48,875 nt of DNA from Methanobrevibacter sp. (GCA_017459665.1 JAFUCN010000016.1:1-48875); one strand, 5' to 3'. Positions 35,370 to 45,298 are shown, counted from the first letter of the stretch. Notes: generated by a model from the letters alone, not told the origin. A program made the numbers and translations.

Positions 35370-36236
35370 ATGGTCAAATTAGATAAGGATGAATTCAACG
35401 AAAAGATTTTTACAAGAATCAATACTTTGATTTCTGATTATGAATTAATCAAGAAAGGTGAGTTAATAGCTGTAGCTCTGTCCGGTGGAAAGGACAGTGT
35501 ATTAACACTTCACGCTTTAAAAAATTATCAAAATTACTTGGATTTTGATTTGGTGGCTATCAGTGTTGATGAAGGAATTGAAGGTTACAGACAGCATGGT
35601 ATTGACTCAGCCGTTCAAAATTCAAAGGACTTGGACATTGAACTTGTTCAAAAATCATTTAAAGATGAAGAAGGATTCTGCCTGGATGACATTTATCATG
35701 AATTTAAAAGTGCATGCATTCCATGTGGAGTTTTCAGAAGAAACATCCTAAATAAAACCGCTTATGAGTTGGGAGCAAGTAAGATTGCAACAGGACATAA
35801 TCTGGATGATGAAATCCAGTCATTTTTAATGAGTTTTGCACGTGGAGATACAATCAAATTCTCAAAATTCGGTCCGGAACTTGACGTGATTCATCCAAAA
35901 CTGATTCCAAGAATCAAACCTTTGTGGAATACTCCTGAAAAGGAAGTTGGAATGTGGGCTGTGTTAAACAATATTGATATTCACTTGGATGAATGCCCTT
36001 ATTCTCACTTGTCCCTAAGGGCTAAAATTAAGGAATTCTTAAACGTTAATGAAGACAAGTATCCTGGAATAAAAAATAATGTGATGGAATCATTTAAACA
36101 GATTTTAACATTTGAAAATGATATTGCTACAAGCCTCAATGAATGTGAAGTATGTGGTGAACCAACTTCATCCAATGTCTGTAAGGCTTGTGAGCTAAAA
36201 GAATTAATTTCTCAAGATTGCGAAGGCCATATATAA
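35370..36236 (+). CDS. tRNA 2-thiolation enzyme of the TtuA/Ncs6 family
   Basis: The 288-residue protein has the PP-loop ALSGGKDSVLTL near residue 37. It has the CIPCGVFRRNILNK motif and a third Cys in DECPYSHLS, which in TtuA hold the [4Fe-4S] cluster. A C-terminal zinc-binding segment NECEVCGEPTSSNVCKACEL follows. These enzymes thiolate uridine (U54 or U34) in tRNA using a ubiquitin-like sulfur carrier. Homologues usually have an N-terminal zinc finger as well; here the chain begins almost at the IKKGELIAVALSGGKDS region, and no extra codons fit upstream. No ribosome binding site is seen, so the mRNA may be leaderless. The 3' end overlaps the convergent antiporter gene by 33 bases. Confidence 0.87.
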   Translation: MVKLDKDEFNEKIFTRINTLISDYELIKKGELIAVALSGGKDSVLTLHALKNYQNYLDFDLVAISVDEGIEGYRQHGIDSAVQNSKDLDIELVQKSFKDEEGFCLDDIYHEFKSACIPCGVFRRNILNKTAYELGASKIATGHNLDDEIQSFLMSFARGDTIKFSKFGPELDVIHPKLIPRIKPLWNTPEKEVGMWAVLNNIDIHLDECPYSHLSLRAKIKEFLNVNEDKYPGIKNNVMESFKQILTFENDIATSLNECEVCGEPTSSNVCKACELKELISQDCEGHI

Positions 36237-37148
36237 TATGAAACATGCAACAAGTATTGCACCTTCTTTTTTATCAAATTTATCCTGAGTTTTACCGAAG
36301 ATAAAGCATAATATTGTAACTGCAATCATCATTATAATGTCAGTGAGCATGCTTGAGTTTAGAGGTATTGCACTTATTGCACTACTTGCACCTAAAACAA
36401 ACAGGATATTGAAAATGTTTGATCCAATTACATTACCTATCACTAACTGATTTTCCCCTTTCTTTAAAGCAGTAATTGAAGTTACAAGTTCCGGTAAAGA
36501 GGTACCAATTGCCACAATAGTCAAACCTACTAATGTTTCACTCATTCCGATAGCAATTGCTATATCTGATGCGCTGTTTACAACCAAATCTCCACCAAGT
36601 ACGATTCCCACAAGTCCGACAATGATGTAGATTATGCTCTTTGGAAGGGATAGCTTTGCTTTTTCAACTTTATTGGCATCATCTGATTTTCTGGCGGTAT
36701 GAATTAGATATGCCACATAAGCTATTAATATAATAAGTAAAATTATACCTTCAATGTTGGTAATATCCCAACCAACAAATATGAATGCTGCAACCAATAG
36801 TGTAACGCCTACAAGAAACGGCAAATCCTTATTTAATGTGGATTTTTCCATTAGGAGGTCACCAAGAAGTGCGCAAATACCAATTACCATCAGCAGGTTA
36901 AACATGTTACTTCCAATAACATTACTCACTGCCATCGCATTATTTCCGGCAAGTGATGATGTGATGGAAACAGCTGCTTCAGGAGCGCTTGTTCCAAAAG
37001 CAACGATTGTCAGACCAACGATGATTGTAGGTATCTTTAAAAGAGACGCGATGCTGCTTGCACCATCAACAAATAAATCTGAACCTTTAATTAAAAATAC
37101 GAACCCTACAAGAAGTAGAACAACTTGAATAATAATTGATACATCCAT
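36204..37148 (-). CDS. Calcium/sodium antiporter (CaCA family, YrbG-like)
   Basis: The 314-residue membrane protein has about ten hydrophobic segments and the two inverted alpha repeats of the CaCA family. The first is VGLTIVAFGTSAPEAAVSITSS with GSNMFNLLMVIG, and the second is VGLTIVAIGTSLPELVTSITA with GSNIFNILFVLG. The acidic residues in both G-T-S-x-P-E motifs bind the cation. It probably exchanges Na+ or H+ for Ca2+ across the cell membrane. GAGGAAT precedes the ATG. It lies two bases after the CorC-like gene. Confidence 0.92.
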   Translation of the reverse strand: MDVSIIIQVVLLLVGFVFLIKGSDLFVDGASSIASLLKIPTIIVGLTIVAFGTSAPEAAVSITSSLAGNNAMAVSNVIGSNMFNLLMVIGICALLGDLLMEKSTLNKDLPFLVGVTLLVAAFIFVGWDITNIEGIILLIILIAYVAYLIHTARKSDDANKVEKAKLSLPKSIIYIIVGLVGIVLGGDLVVNSASDIAIAIGMSETLVGLTIVAIGTSLPELVTSITALKKGENQLVIGNVIGSNIFNILFVLGASSAISAIPLNSSMLTDIIMMIAVTILCFIFGKTQDKFDKKEGAILVACFILYMAFAILRN

Positions 37149-37150
37149 GT

Positions 37151-38470
37151 TTATTCCTCAGGCATTGCTTCTTCGGGTCCTAAATCGGTTACAAGTACCT
37201 TGTCGATTTGGTGCCCGTCAATATCGATAATTTCGAAAATAAACCTTCCGCATTCGTATTTATCTTCCTCATCAGGTATTGTACCGCTGATGCTTAAGAT
37301 GAATCCTGCTAAGGTTGTATAATTGTCCTCTTCCTCATCAGGTAATGCTTCCTTAAAGTCAAATAATTTTTTGAATTTGTCGATAGGATATCTCCCGTCA
37401 ATTAACCATGTGCCGTCAAGTCTTTGAACAGCTTGAGGTTCATCTTCCTCATCGATTCCAGGAATATCGCCTACAATACCTTCAAGTAAATCGTTTAATG
37501 TGATTAAACCTTCCACGCTTCCGAATTCATCAACAACAAGGGACATGTGAACATATTCTTGATTTTCCTTAAATTCTTTCAATAGTTCTAGTGTTTCAAG
37601 ATGTTCTGATACAACCAAAGGCTCTTTAACGATTTTTTGAACATCAAATTTGTCTTCACTGAACATTGCAGACAATATGTCCTTTGCCTGGACAACTCCG
37701 ATAAAATCATCCAATTCTCCACTTGCGATAGGAAATATTGAACGTTTACTTTCAATAATTTTGACTTTATTGACTTGTCTGTCATCTTCTAAATCAATCC
37801 AGATGATTTCATTACGGGGAGTCATTATGCTTTCAACTTTTTGGTCATCAAGTTTGAAAACTCTTTTGATGATGTCTTCCTCTTCTTTTTCGATGGTTCC
37901 ATCTTCTCTTCCTTCTTTAATCATCAGTTCGATTTCCTCTTCGGTAACGGTATCATCATTTCTGTTTTCGATTCTCATTAACCATAAAAGAAAACTGCTT
38001 GATTTGGCGAGGATGAAACTAACGGGTTTTGATACTTTGGAAAGGATTACCATGCTTTTAGCTACTTTAAGTGAAACTCTTTCGGGATCATTTAAAGCAA
38101 TTACCTTAGGTACAATTTCTCCAACAACCAATGTTAAATAAGTAGTAACAATAACAACTATTGCAACGCTAATAGGTTCGTTATAAGGTATAAAAGAAAT
38201 GTATTTTGAGAGGGGTTCAGCTAATGTTACTCCACCAAAAGCCCCTGTTAAAACACCGATAAGTGAAATTCCAATTTGCACGGTTGATAAAAATTCATTA
38301 GGGTCTTCCAATAAATCAAAAACTATTTGTGCGTTTTTATTGCCTTCTTCTATGTATTTTTGCATTTTTGCTTTTCTAACGGATACGATGGCAAGTTCCG
38401 CCATTGACAAGTATCCGGTAAGTATTATTAAAATTAATATTATAATTATCTCAAATGTCGTCCCAATCAT
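37151..38470 (-). CDS. CNNM/CorC-like membrane protein with DUF21, CBS pair and CorC_HlyC domains
   Basis: The 439-residue protein has four N-terminal hydrophobic segments (DUF21, residues about 1-150, with LTGYLSMAELAIVSVRKAKM and the family GEIVPKVIAL). A CBS pair begins around VESIMTPRNEIIWIDL and a C-terminal transporter-associated domain has LDGTWLIDGRYPIDKF. Relatives (CNNM, YtfL/YfjD) are linked to magnesium or cobalt efflux. I chose ATG 38470 because the longer GTG start at 38500 would overlap the upstream gene and has no ribosome binding site; this remains uncertain. It precedes a Ca/Na antiporter by two bases. Confidence 0.87.
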   Translation of the reverse strand: MIGTTFEIIIILILIILTGYLSMAELAIVSVRKAKMQKYIEEGNKNAQIVFDLLEDPNEFLSTVQIGISLIGVLTGAFGGVTLAEPLSKYISFIPYNEPISVAIVVIVTTYLTLVVGEIVPKVIALNDPERVSLKVAKSMVILSKVSKPVSFILAKSSSFLLWLMRIENRNDDTVTEEEIELMIKEGREDGTIEKEEEDIIKRVFKLDDQKVESIMTPRNEIIWIDLEDDRQVNKVKIIESKRSIFPIASGELDDFIGVVQAKDILSAMFSEDKFDVQKIVKEPLVVSEHLETLELLKEFKENQEYVHMSLVVDEFGSVEGLITLNDLLEGIVGDIPGIDEEDEPQAVQRLDGTWLIDGRYPIDKFKKLFDFKEALPDEEEDNYTTLAGFILSISGTIPDEEDKYECGRFIFEIIDIDGHQIDKVLVTDLGPEEAMPEE

Positions 38471-38489
38471 TTTTAACAGACCATTAAAC

Positions 38490-38702
38490 TTATAAGTCAC
38501 TGGCTAGCTTAAAGTCAGTGTTACCATATATCTTATCTTGCATTTCCTGAACTGCAAGTGATGCTTCTTCTCTTGTAGCTACTTTCTGAAATACTCTTCT
38601 TTCTTTAACTTTTAAGGTTTTTCCACATACGCATTTGCGTGTAGCCACTCCCTCTTTGGCATATAATGCACGCCCACAATCGCAACGAATTATAAAATAC
38701 AT
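38490..38702 (-). CDS. DUF1922 zinc-ribbon protein
   Basis: The 70-residue protein has a zinc-binding ribbon IIRCDCGRALYAKEGVATRKCVCGKTLKV with two C-x-C-G knuckles and a helical charged C-terminus. It matches DUF1922, a small archaeal family whose structure is known for M. thermautotrophicus MTH1184 but whose function is not. ATG 38702 is chosen because the conserved family start begins there; the longer ORF runs through an AT-rich hydrophobic stretch. It sits between the TraB-like and CorC-like genes in one direction. Confidence 0.82.
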   Translation of the reverse strand: MYFIIRCDCGRALYAKEGVATRKCVCGKTLKVKERRVFQKVATREEASLAVQEMQDKIYGNTDFKLASDL

Positions 38703-38769
38703 GATAAATTTTCCATTTAAAATTAATAGTAATAATAATATTATCGATATATTATTTAAAATTATCACT

Positions 38770-39942
38770 TCACAAACCAAAGATTTTCATGAATAATGGG
38801 ATGAAAACTTTGGAAGGTAAAATTACTAATGTAGCTATACTGACTCCCAAATTGGTTCCTATTACTACCAGTAAGATTCTGAAGATGTTGTTGTTCCATA
38901 AGTCTCTAAAACTTTCGATATTGGCCAAATTCTTAATGTCACTTTGTCTAACTTTTCTGAATTTGGCTTCAGTCAGGCCTGAAAACCATCCTGCAGCAAG
39001 CAATGGGTGGATAATTGTTAACGGCGCAACCAATCCTCCGACAAGTGCGGACTGAATTTTGGAACCTGAAAGAATGGATCCGATAAATCCCATAATCATG
39101 CTTATTACAATAAAGTCATATATGTTCCAGGAGATATTTATCCCGCTAAAATATGCAAGAAAAAATATCACAACAAACAAAATCGGAATCAATGCAAGTA
39201 TAATTTTGGCCCATGGGATGCCTTTTTTATCATCAATTATTTCCAAATCCCTTAAATTAGGCAATGTTTCGGGATTGTCAAGGTATTTTTCAATTCCCGG
39301 TTTGTGTCCTGCCCCAACAACTGCAATCACCTTATCTTGAGGAATCTGCATGATTTTGCCTGCAAGATAAGCATCCCTTTCATGAACTAAAACTTCATGA
39401 ACGCTTGGAGCTTCATCTTTAAACATTTCCATTAGTTCATCAATATTTTCAGGATTTTTCAAATCTTCAATATCGATTTCTTCCTCTTCGTCTCCAAATC
39501 CTAAAACTGATGCAATTAAGCTGAATAAGAATTTTGATTTTTCAATAAATCCCATTCTATTTAATGCTCTTTGCAATGTGGTACCAATTTCTCTGTCAAT
39601 AAGAGCTATTGGAATGCCTAAATCTTCGCTTGCTTCAATGGCACCTACCATTTCAGCACCGGGTTTCACATCAACATCGGCACCTATTTTTGTCTGGAAA
39701 TAACTTAAAAGGGTTGTAGTAAGAAATAGTGCTACTTTATTTTCTTTAATTATCTGTGTAACGGATATTGTTTCATCTTCTTCAATACCCATCATCTGTT
39801 TTTTTAACTTTGTGTATCTTCCTCTGTCAAGTTCGATAGCAACTACATCCGGCTGTTGCTCGTAAATCGCATCTTTGACTTCATTTACACTTTCTTCAGA
39901 TACATGTGCTGTACCTATTATTGTTAAACATTCTCTTTTCAT
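38770..39942 (-). CDS. TraB/PrgY family protein
   Basis: The 390-residue protein has an N-terminal TraB/GumN domain with TIIGTAHVSEESV, VAIELDRGRYTKL, ALIDREIGTTLQRAL, HERDAYLAGKI and VVGAGHKPGIEKYL. Four or five transmembrane helices follow, from about residue 245 (WAKIILALIPILFVVIFFLAYFSG). TraB domains are related to metallopeptidases of the Tiki/EreA superfamily; PrgY homologues inactivate peptide pheromones in Enterococcus. The archaeal function is unknown. It is the first of four co-directional genes (TraB, DUF1922, CorC-like, antiporter). Confidence 0.87.
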   Translation of the reverse strand: MKRECLTIIGTAHVSEESVNEVKDAIYEQQPDVVAIELDRGRYTKLKKQMMGIEEDETISVTQIIKENKVALFLTTTLLSYFQTKIGADVDVKPGAEMVGAIEASEDLGIPIALIDREIGTTLQRALNRMGFIEKSKFLFSLIASVLGFGDEEEEIDIEDLKNPENIDELMEMFKDEAPSVHEVLVHERDAYLAGKIMQIPQDKVIAVVGAGHKPGIEKYLDNPETLPNLRDLEIIDDKKGIPWAKIILALIPILFVVIFFLAYFSGINISWNIYDFIVISMIMGFIGSILSGSKIQSALVGGLVAPLTIIHPLLAAGWFSGLTEAKFRKVRQSDIKNLANIESFRDLWNNNIFRILLVVIGTNLGVSIATLVILPSKVFIPLFMKIFGL

Positions 39943-40003
39943 TAAAAAAACACACTTCTTTATAATTAATATTATCTATTATTTTGAAATTTAATATATA
40001 AAC

Positions 40004-40693
40004 TTAATCTTTAATTAGTTTTAATTCATTGTTTTCATATATTGCTACATTATCATTAATATTTTTCAAACAACATAATTCAACATCATCTTCATAGCCA
40101 AGTTCAATTAATCTTTTTGCAGATCTTGAATTAATAAATGCTTCTTTTAGGGATTCATAATCTCTGCTGGCTAAAATTGCGGCTTTGGCGTATTCATTTA
40201 TTTCATATTCTTCAAAATTTTCACAAATCCAGTATAATATCTCGCCGGATGCTAAAAAGTCTTCAATTGCAAATTCCCCTCTAACTCCTGCCATAACTAC
40301 ATCTATATGTTCTGATGCAATCGCGCTGCTTTTTTCACCGACGGCCTTTGCATTTACCATAGATCCGACCAGCACTTTTGAGTTCATATTTTCAAGTATT
40401 CGAGTTCCGTTGCTTGTAGTTAGTATGAGAGTGTTTTCATCACTTTCAAAATCCTTTATACCAACAGGTGTGTTTCCAATATCAAAACCGTCGATTTGTT
40501 CACCACCACGTTCGCCTGCAAGAACTCCTCCAAGTTTCTCTTTAAGTTCAAATGCATCTTCAGGGCTAAAGCAGGGAATAATCCTATTGAAGTTATCTAA
40601 AGCTAAGGTAATTGTAGTGCTTGCTCTTAGCGCATCAACCATTATTGAAACGTCACTGCTTATGCTTTCTTCAAAACTCAAAGTCACTTTCAT
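40004..40693 (-). CDS. comB: 2-phosphosulfolactate phosphatase
   Basis: ComB hydrolyses 2-phosphosulfolactate to sulfolactate, step two of coenzyme M synthesis. The 229-residue protein shows the family motifs VDALRASTTITLALDNF, GVLAGERGGEQIDGFDIGNTPV and LILTTSNGTRIL. A C-terminal ASRDYESLKEAFINSRSAKRLIELGYEDDVELC end is also typical. No ribosome binding site precedes the ATG; a TATA-like sequence about 26 bases upstream suggests a leaderless transcript. It is divergent from the next gene with a 38-bp gap. The next enzyme, ComC, is also in this window. Confidence 0.93.
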   Translation of the reverse strand: MKVTLSFEESISSDVSIMVDALRASTTITLALDNFNRIIPCFSPEDAFELKEKLGGVLAGERGGEQIDGFDIGNTPVGIKDFESDENTLILTTSNGTRILENMNSKVLVGSMVNAKAVGEKSSAIASEHIDVVMAGVRGEFAIEDFLASGEILYWICENFEEYEINEYAKAAILASRDYESLKEAFINSRSAKRLIELGYEDDVELCCLKNINDNVAIYENNELKLIKD

Positions 40694-40731
40694 GAATTAA
40701 TTTATATTCAATATTAATATATAATATTATT
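40694..40731. promoter_or_regulatory. Overlapping back-to-back promoters for comB and the divergent gene
   Basis: Only 38 bases separate two divergent ATG codons. TTTATATT (40701-40708) is centred about 27 bases upstream of ATG 40732. TATATAAT (40719-40726) is centred about 29 bases from the comB start. Neither gene has a ribosome binding site, so both TATA positions fit leaderless transcription starting at or near the ATG. Confidence 0.55.
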
Positions 40732-41247
40732 ATGAAAATTGTCACAACACCAATGTGTGAAGAAATCGTAAAGTTAGCAGGCATTAAAGAGTATGTTGTA
40801 AATAAACATCCTGATGGGGAAGATGGTGACTTAGCAATTTTACTTTCGGAAAGTAAAGTCAAAATGGATTCCCTAGCTATAAAACTCAACACTCCTTTGC
40901 AGATATTCGATAGCATTAAGGAAGTTTCAAAGATAAGTCAAAATGAATTGTCGGATGAGGAGATATTGTCATTCTTTGATGGTTATGAACTATGTAAAAA
41001 ATATCTTGATTTTAATTCTAAAAGGAATATTGATGTTAAAGTATATTCCGAATTCTTAAAGGACATGGTTTTGGATATGGGATTTAATATTGTATCAGAT
41101 AACTTTGATTATGTAATTTATCCAGATTATTTAAAAGATAATGTTTTGGAAAGCGAGAATTTGGTGGAAATTCCGTCTCATGGTGAAATCTCTAAAAATC
41201 CCTTTGAAAGAATTGAAGTCCGATATGCCATTTTAGAGAAACTTTAA
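40732..41247 (+). CDS. Uncharacterised methanogen protein next to the marker genes
   Basis: The 171-residue protein starts MKIVTTPMCEEIVKLAGIKEYVVNK and has an alpha/beta pattern. ILSFFDGYELCKKYLDF lies in the middle, FDYVIYPDYLKDNV later, and EIPSHGEISKNPFERIEVRYAILEKL at the end. It has no signal peptide or membrane helix, and I see no catalytic motif. It may be one of the conserved methanogenesis marker proteins (marker 17 is a candidate), but I cannot confirm this. It lies 55 bp upstream of the marker 7 gene and upstream of the mcr region, which argues for a job in methyl-coenzyme M reductase maturation or related cofactor work. Confidence 0.6.
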   Translation: MKIVTTPMCEEIVKLAGIKEYVVNKHPDGEDGDLAILLSESKVKMDSLAIKLNTPLQIFDSIKEVSKISQNELSDEEILSFFDGYELCKKYLDFNSKRNIDVKVYSEFLKDMVLDMGFNIVSDNFDYVIYPDYLKDNVLESENLVEIPSHGEISKNPFERIEVRYAILEKL

Positions 41248-41302
41248 TTAATAGATTAAATATAAATTAATTATATAATTGCATTTTTTAAGAGTTGTTA
41301 AT

Positions 41303-42226
41303 ATGTATGAAACAGTTACATTTAATGGTGGAGTTCACAAAAGTGAAGAGATAAAAGAGTTAATTGAAGATTTGGGAGGATTTATTCTTCAGGAAAGTAT
41401 TCAACAGATGGAATTGGTGTTAAATGTTGCTATTCCTCTTGAAGACATGGATAAAATTGAAGAAAAATCCAAAGAGTTATTGGGTAAGATATCAGTTGCT
41501 CCTATGGCTGGCTCTGAAATAGCTATTGTTTCACCAACTCTTGCAAGACATCATTTGCCACACGCTGCATGTGACATTTCCGAATATTTGCGTGAATATG
41601 GTGCAAAAGACAATATGATTGGTCTTGCTAGAGGAGATGGAAAAGGAACTTCTGGAATTACTGAAGAAGAAAAAAGCCTAATTGAAGAACATGATTTGGC
41701 TGTTTTTGCATTGGGCAGTTTTGAAAATTGTATCAAGGAAAAAGCTTTCTTATATGATAGTATTGACATTCCGGTAATTGTAACTGGAGCTCCGGAAATC
41801 GATGTGGAAGACCTTCCTGGTGCTGATGCATATGTTGGAGGTTTAGGAAGAATCCCAAGAAGGCTTAGAAGAGGCCATGACATTCGTGCTTTAGACAAAC
41901 TGGTTGAAACCATTGAAGGAATATTGAATGACAAAAAACAGGAAATGGCTCTTGATGCACCGTTGGTACCGTCTATCGTTGTAAAAAATGCAATTGAAAA
42001 TCAAGTTAGAGAAATTAAAGATGTCATTTCTCCGGCTCCACTTACCACACAACTTGATGGTGTTCGCGTAAAATTAAATTATGACAAATATGCCGATACT
42101 GTAGCCAATGTGGTTGTTGACGGTAAAAAATTATCAGAAATTGCGGATATTAAAAAATCATTTATGTATGATTATATCTTGGTTAAAATCAATAGTGAGA
42201 GTTCTCTTGTAGAGGATTCAAACTAA
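41303..42226 (+). CDS. Methanogenesis marker protein 7
   Basis: The 307-residue protein matches the methanogenesis marker 7 family. It begins [27 protein letters not shown], then has [44 protein letters not shown] and [21 protein letters not shown]. It is found in nearly all methanogens and is thought to act in methyl-coenzyme M reductase assembly or activation; the biochemical role is not established. ATG 41303 is preferred over an in-frame TTG at 41279. It is convergent with mmp10 and separated by a T-rich run. Confidence 0.85.
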   Translation: MYETVTFNGGVHKSEEIKELIEDLGGFILQESIQQMELVLNVAIPLEDMDKIEEKSKELLGKISVAPMAGSEIAIVSPTLARHHLPHAACDISEYLREYGAKDNMIGLARGDGKGTSGITEEEKSLIEEHDLAVFALGSFENCIKEKAFLYDSIDIPVIVTGAPEIDVEDLPGADAYVGGLGRIPRRLRRGHDIRALDKLVETIEGILNDKKQEMALDAPLVPSIVVKNAIENQVREIKDVISPAPLTTQLDGVRVKLNYDKYADTVANVVVDGKKLSEIADIKKSFMYDYILVKINSESSLVEDSN

Positions 42227-42236
42227 TTCTTTTTTT

Positions 42237-43484
42237 TTAATTAATTATTCTCATTCCGAAGAAATTTATTGCATCAACTAAATCGTTAAATTGTTCTAGT
42301 TCTCTTTCTATAACGTTTTCATCTGTTAAGTCGATACTCAATTCTCCGTCTACTGATAATGTGTCCGGTCCACGTCCGACGAGTCTTTCAACACCATCAG
42401 CACTTAAAATTCTCTCAGCATCAAGCTGGTGAACAAATGATCTTCCGGGTAGGATTACAGCAGATTTTATTTCACTTAAATCGAGTTTTTCCAAGTCCTC
42501 TTTTGTAATTAGGCAGGCTATTTCTTTTTCACATGCAACAACATTTACGCTATCAACTTCTAATTTGTTAAATATTTTTGAAATAAACGGTTCTGCAATT
42601 TTTGAAGTTATTATTGTTGCTTCTCCGGTAACTGGTTTGATAAATTGTAAAAATACTTCGTTTTCATCTTTTGCAATTGCAAATGGCCCTCCGGTTTCAG
42701 GATCGCACAATGGTGTGCCGCTGACTCTAAAACTGTATTCTTTGTTAATCTGTTTTACAAGTTCGGCAAATTCTTCAACAGGTTGTGATTCATGGTCTTT
42801 AAGAATTGGTTCATTGCCTAGAATCAAGCCTTCATTAAATGTATTTGCAAATCTCATTAAAAGCATTCCTTTTGCACCCCATTCTTCAAGGGTGTTGCAA
42901 GTTTGGCGCAATACGTCTCCATCATTTACTCCAGGTATTATTACTGCAGCGCCTGTTAGTTTAATGTTTTCACAGAATATCTGGCAGGCTTTGAGAGCCT
43001 CTTCAGGTTCTGGATCTTTAACCCATTCTTTTCTAAGTTTCGGGTCAGATGAAAAAATAGTAAATGAAACCTCTTCTACATTATTATTTATTAGTCTTGA
43101 AGCGATTTCACTGTCTGTTATTCCTTTTCCGCAAGTATAACTTAATCTGGATTTTATTGAATACTGATTCAGGTTTGCAGTTAAGCTTTCAAGGTGAGGA
43201 TAACAGCTTATGTCTCCGCCACCACTAATGTCTGCAATTATTTCTCCTCGACCCATGCTCATCATTAAAGCACTTTGAACTTCATTCATTACTTGGAATG
43301 GTGCTTTAAATGCACCTTGAGTTTCACTAACTCCTTTACTACATCTTTCACAGCCAATTTTGTTAGGTAAACAGTGAGCACAGCCAAAACTTTTAACTTC
43401 TTTTACCTTTCTGAAGTAACAGTATTTACAAAATCCGTTACAATCTTTGCCAGGTATTCCTCCAACATCTGCTACAACTTGCAT
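42237..43484 (-). CDS. mmp10: Methanogenesis marker 10, radical SAM arginine methyltransferase for McrA
   Basis: The 415-residue radical SAM protein begins MQVVADVGGIPGKDCNGFCKYCYFRK, with a C-x3-C-x2-C-type cluster site. A second cysteine-rich motif FGCAHCLPNKIGCERCSKGV and the ISGGGDISCYP glycine motif follow. Mmp10 is known to install 5-methylarginine in the McrA active site with the help of cobalamin. Its place just upstream and divergent from mcrBDCGA fits this role, and the target Arg is present in McrA here. The start lacks a clear ribosome binding site. Marker 7 is convergent with it. Confidence 0.92.
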   Translation of the reverse strand: MQVVADVGGIPGKDCNGFCKYCYFRKVKEVKSFGCAHCLPNKIGCERCSKGVSETQGAFKAPFQVMNEVQSALMMSMGRGEIIADISGGGDISCYPHLESLTANLNQYSIKSRLSYTCGKGITDSEIASRLINNNVEEVSFTIFSSDPKLRKEWVKDPEPEEALKACQIFCENIKLTGAAVIIPGVNDGDVLRQTCNTLEEWGAKGMLLMRFANTFNEGLILGNEPILKDHESQPVEEFAELVKQINKEYSFRVSGTPLCDPETGGPFAIAKDENEVFLQFIKPVTGEATIITSKIAEPFISKIFNKLEVDSVNVVACEKEIACLITKEDLEKLDLSEIKSAVILPGRSFVHQLDAERILSADGVERLVGRGPDTLSVDGELSIDLTDENVIERELEQFNDLVDAINFFGMRIIN

Positions 43485-43969
43485 GATTTTATATTTTTTA
43501 TTTCATTTTATTTATAACTGAAGCATGATTTTTTAATAGAATTTTTGTATTACTTTTAGTATTATTTATTACTTAGAAACTTAAAAGTAATAATTTTTAA
43601 TTTCTATCTATTCTTTAAATGGGGTTAAAATTTCATTTTAATATACTAAAAAATGTGGTAAAATATGCTATTTTCAATTAAAATGGGAATTATTATTTTA
43701 TATGATTAAATAATATTTTTTAACAAAAATAAAAAGTATTACTTTTACATGTTTTTTTCTTAAAAATAAAATGATTTATTATACTTTATAAACTTTTCTA
43801 AAACTTTCCATAGGTAATCTTTATATTATATCTTTAATAAAATAAAATTTGTATACCATATGGCTGGCTATTTGCAAAAACTTGCTTTGTAGCTTTACTC
43901 AATTTGGTAAGAAAATTTTACCATTGAAGTGGTATATTAGTTAAACTCTATTTATTTAGGAGGGAAAAA
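43485..43969 (+). promoter_or_regulatory. mmp10-mcrB divergent control region and mcr leader
   Basis: This 485-bp AT-rich region holds the mcr promoter. TTATATTATA (43821-43830) is the best TATA box and would give a leader of about 115 bases; TTTATAAAC at about 43785 is a second candidate. A perfect 15-bp palindrome AAAAGTATTACTTTT lies at 43732-43746, with related half-sites at 43547-43557 and 43583-43590. The leader has two mutually exclusive hairpins (see the separate entry). TAGGAGGG at 43957-43964 is a strong ribosome binding site for mcrB. Confidence 0.6.
43906..43934 (+). promoter_or_regulatory. Overlapping alternative hairpins in the mcr leader
   Basis: GGTAA (43906-43910) can pair with TTACC (43918-43922), or TACCA (43919-43923) with TGGTA (43930-43934). 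They share the TACC bases and exclude each other. Both stems are only 5 bp, so a switch is possible but weakly supported. Confidence 0.3.

Positions 43970-45298
<1,329 letters not shown>

Noticed and set aside
38703..38780. Longer start for the DUF1922 protein adding a hydrophobic helix
   Set aside because: The added sequence is AT-rich intergenic DNA overlapping the TraB gene end, and the known family begins at the zinc ribbon.
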